A stretch of 6,699 nt of DNA. Origin: an uncultured Clostridia bacterium. Its GTDB lineage: Bacteria > Bacillota > Clostridia > Christensenellales > Aristaeellaceae. The position numbers and the translations under genes are program-made. The stretch is from assembly GCA_947600345.1 (NCBI GenBank), contig CANQGC010000161.1, positions 1-6,699 on the forward strand, in the 5' to 3' direction. How positions within the stretch are numbered: the stretch's first letter is position 1; each line of letters starts with the position of its first letter. This document shows positions 5,844-6,699 of this stretch, in pieces. The notes beneath the pieces were generated by a model. It had not been told where the DNA came from and ran no database searches. It saw only the letters and a list, made by a program, of their open reading frames with translations.

Positions 5844-6699
5844 ATGAATGCGCAAAAGAGACCCTTTGTTTCCGATGAAAAGCTCCGGGAGATCGTGGCG
5901 AAGTATCCGACGCCCTTCCACCTCTACGACGAGGCGGGCATCCGCAAAACCGCCCGCGCCGTGAACGAGGCCTTCGCCTGGAACGACGGCTTCTGCGAGT
6001 ACTACGCGGTGAAGGCCTGCCCCAATCCGTTCATACTGAAGCTCCTCCAGGAGGAGGGCTGCGGCGTGGACTGCGCCTCGATCCCGGAACTGATGCTGGC
6101 CGAGGCGGCGGGCTTCTCCGGCGAGAAGATCATGTTCTCCTCCAACGAGACCAAGCCCGAGGAGTTCCAGTACGCCCGCAAGCTTGGCGCGATCATCAAC
6201 CTGGACGACATCACCCACATCGACTTCCTGGAGAAGTACGCGGGGCTTCCCGAGAAGCTCTGTCTGCGCTTCAATCCCGGCGGCGACCTGACCATCGGCG
6301 GCACCTGCATGGGCTACCCCGAGGAGGCCAAGTACGGCATGACCCGCCACCAGATCTTTGAGGCGGCGCGCACGCTGTCCAAGCGCGGCGTGAAGTCCTT
6401 CGGCCTGCACGCGCTGCTGGCCAGCAACGCCACCGAGAAGTACTACTACCCGGAGAACGCCTCGCTGCTGTTCCAGCTGGCGGCGGACATCCACGAGGAA
6501 TTGAACGTGGACGTGTTCATGGTGAACCTCTCCGGCGGCATCGGCATCGGCTACCTGCCCAAGGAGGAGACGCCGGAGATCGGCCCCATCGGCGCGGAGA
6601 TCTACGGCGAATTCGAGCGCATCATGGTGCCTGCCGGTCTGGGCCACGCCCGCCTTGCCTCGGAACTGGGCCGCTACATCACCGGCCCCCACGGCTGCC
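5844..6699 (+). CDS. lysA: Diaminopimelate decarboxylase, divergent LysA subtype (3' end outside window)
   Basis: PLP-dependent fold-type III (alanine-racemase-like barrel) decarboxylase, expected to convert meso-diaminopimelate to L-lysine in the last step of lysine synthesis. I translated 285 residues. The PLP-binding lysine is K57 (YYAVKACPNP), followed by GCGVDCASIPELMLAEAAG (72-90), FSSNETKPEEF (98-108), NLDDITHIDFLEK (119-131), FNPGG (143-147), GLHALLASN (187-195), the phosphate-loop-like LSGGIGIGY (229-237) and SELGRYITGPHG (273-284). Classical LysA has HxGS and EPGR at the matching places; here they read HALLAS and ELGR, a pattern I recall from a distinct group annotated as diaminopimelate decarboxylase in Clostridia. 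It starts at the ATG at 5844, with GGTGAT (5833-5838) 5 bases upstream. Another decarboxylase of the same fold, such as carboxynorspermidine decarboxylase, is possible but less likely. Confidence 0.8.
   Translation, partial: MNAQKRPFVSDEKLREIVAKYPTPFHLYDEAGIRKTARAVNEAFAWNDGFCEYYAVKACPNPFILKLLQEEGCGVDCASIPELMLAEAAGFSGEKIMFSSNETKPEEFQYARKLGAIINLDDITHIDFLEKYAGLPEKLCLRFNPGGDLTIGGTCMGYPEEAKYGMTRHQIFEAARTLSKRGVKSFGLHALLASNATEKYYYPENASLLFQLAADIHEELNVDVFMVNLSGGIGIGYLPKEETPEIGPIGAEIYGEFERIMVPAGLGHARLASELGRYITGPHGC

Noticed and set aside
5814..6692. A 292-codon open frame on the minus strand opposite lysA
   Set aside because: It is antisense to a well-supported PLP decarboxylase, has no recognisable motif, and would begin inside lysA; judged a shadow.

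Overview
The window looks like chromosomal DNA of a high-GC anaerobic Firmicute (Clostridia sensu lato, possibly a Christensenellales- or Oscillospirales-type gut lineage). This is an inference. It rests on the linked uncharacterised radical SAM protein, its DUF2344 partner and RNase G/E, on strong GGAGG-type ribosome binding sites, and on the LysA subtype. Coding DNA is GC-rich (46 of 60 bases are G/C at 1861-1920), while the one real intergenic region is AT-rich (21 of 60 at 5701-5760). No tRNA, rRNA, CRISPR array or mobile element was seen.

Layout. Six genes on the minus strand fill positions 1-5671 and read right to left: a small DUF4160 protein, a small DUF2442 protein, a TIGR03960-type radical SAM protein, a DUF2344 (radical-SAM-linked) protein, an RNase G/E-family ribonuclease, and the tRNA methylthiotransferase MiaB, whose C-terminus lies beyond the left edge. 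A 172-base divergent intergenic region (5672-5843) follows. It holds a good sigma-A-type promoter for the rightward gene, a weaker candidate promoter for the leftward genes, and a nested inverted repeat. From 5844 a divergent-subtype diaminopimelate decarboxylase (lysA) is read rightward and runs off the right edge.

How the genes may work together. The four genes from the radical SAM protein to MiaB are joined by three consecutive 4-base ATGA stop/start overlaps, so they are almost certainly one translationally coupled unit. RNase G/E acts in rRNA maturation and mRNA turnover, and MiaB modifies A37 of tRNAs reading UNN codons. The two uncharacterised proteins upstream are therefore plausibly linked to RNA metabolism too, but this is guilt by association. 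The DUF4160/DUF2442 pair is itself tightly coupled (9-base gap, with the second gene's ribosome binding site overlapping the first gene's stop). It sits 45 bases upstream of the radical SAM gene with no clear terminator between them. lysA is divergent and makes lysine from meso-diaminopimelate; it has no evident functional tie to the leftward genes.

Most of the window is a recognisable conserved cluster. The least explained parts are the radical SAM/DUF2344 pair, the DUF4160/DUF2442 pair, and the palindromic element between the divergent genes.
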